Position numbers and translations under genes: made by a program | Origin: Candidatus Berkelbacteria bacterium | GTDB lineage: Bacteria > Patescibacteriota > UBA1384 > CAILIB01 | DNA length: 6,189 nucleotides | NCBI GenBank assembly: GCA_020058355.1 | Contig: JAGVEG010000098.1 | Location: 1 to 6,189 of the forward strand | Reading direction: 5' to 3' | The notes under the pieces: generated by a model | Seen by the model: only the letters and a program-made list of their open reading frames with translations | Databases searched by the model: none | What the model was told of the DNA's origin: nothing | In this document: positions 5,906 through 6,189 of the stretch, piece after piece | Numbering within the stretch: position 1 is the first letter of the stretch | Layout of the letters: each line of letters starts with the position of its first letter

Positions 5906-5934
5906 TTGAGCGTTCGCATCAGATAAGGTATCGT
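5906..5934 (+). promoter_or_regulatory. Possible ychF promoter
   Basis: TTGAGC (5906-5911; 4/6 to TTGACA) is followed after 17 bp by TATCGT (5929-5934; 4/6 to TATAAT), which ends 6 nt before the ychF ATG. Each box is weak, but the geometry matches that of recA and ftsK. An alternative -10, TAAGGT at 5925-5930, would leave a short leader without a Shine-Dalgarno sequence. Confidence 0.3.
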
Positions 5935-5940
5935 CCCCTC

Positions 5941-6189
5941 ATGGCCAATCTTTCTATCGGTATCGTCGGTTTACCTAATGTTGGGAAATCTACCTTGTTT
6001 AATGCCCTTGTGCAAAACGCGCAAGCTGAGGCAAGTAATTACCCTTTCTGTACTATTGAGCCCAATGTAGGCTCAGTCCCCGTCCCTGACAGCCGCCTTG
6101 CGGCCATTACGGAACTTGTACAACCACAGCGCACCATTCCCACTACCGTTGAGTTTTGGGATATCGCTGGCATTATCAAGGGTGCCTCA
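5941..6189 (+). CDS. ychF: Redox-regulated ATPase YchF (partial, N-terminal 83 residues)
   Basis: YchF (OLA1 family) is a universally conserved Obg-type P-loop protein that prefers ATP over GTP, associates with ribosomes and takes part in translation and stress responses. The start at ATG 5941 gives [20 protein letters not shown], with the G1 loop GLPNVGKST at residues 10-18. The YchF-typical switch I segment [20 protein letters not shown] follows, and the G3 motif [10 protein letters not shown] lies at the right edge. The family's usual length is about 360 residues, so roughly three quarters are outside the window. The nucleotide-discriminating G4 motif is not in view. The gene is divergent from ftsK across a 105-bp gap and has no Shine-Dalgarno sequence. 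The identity is clear from the conserved N-terminus. Confidence 0.97.
   Translation, partial: MANLSIGIVGLPNVGKSTLFNALVQNAQAEASNYPFCTIEPNVGSVPVPDSRLAAITELVQPQRTIPTTVEFWDIAGIIKGAS

Noticed and set aside
1..6189. CRISPR array, tRNA or rRNA gene, insertion sequence, integrase or attachment site
   Set aside because: No regularly spaced repeats, no cloverleaf-like segment, and no transposase or recombinase coding region were seen on either strand.

Overview
The window looks like ordinary chromosomal sequence from a bacterium with a compact genome. The best guess is a Patescibacteria (CPR) lineage. That rests on gene style: a short FtsK, a TrmB-type regulator with the C-terminal domain common in that group, and a RodZ-like protein with a small extracytoplasmic beta domain. 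The phylum call is inference and no 16S or ribosomal marker is present. Stop codons are the standard set: TAA for recA, the RodZ-like gene and the membrane gene, TAG for ftsK, and TGA for the TrmB-family gene. This argues against the UGA=Gly code of Gracilibacteria and Absconditabacteria.

Layout, left to right: a partial recX (minus, cut by the left edge); a structured 126-bp gap; recA (minus); a TrmB-family regulator (minus); a 134-bp AT-rich divergent gap with an inverted repeat; a four-helix membrane protein of unknown function (plus); a perfect palindromic bidirectional terminator; a RodZ-like HTH/membrane/beta-domain protein (minus); ftsK (minus), only 14 bp upstream of the RodZ-like gene and probably in one operon with it; a 105-bp divergent gap; and the 5' part of ychF (plus, cut by the right edge).

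The genes fall into three functional groups. recA and recX form the recombinase and its modulator. ftsK and the RodZ-like gene are envelope-anchored proteins linked to chromosome segregation and probably cell shape or division. The TrmB-family gene and the membrane gene are divergent, and an inverted repeat in their shared promoter region may be the regulator's operator. ychF is a conserved housekeeping ATPase.

No mobile element, CRISPR array, RNA gene or clearly novel multi-gene system is visible. The points most worth following up are non-coding. First, -10-like hexamers lie only 6-8 nt before the ATG at several transcription-unit heads that lack Shine-Dalgarno sequences, which suggests leaderless mRNAs. 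Second, a 63-bp nested dyad sits just after recA. Third, two TTCATGAA palindromes lie 30 bp apart before recX. Fourth, there is the inverted repeat between the regulator and the membrane gene. No gap without a gene exceeds 134 bp.
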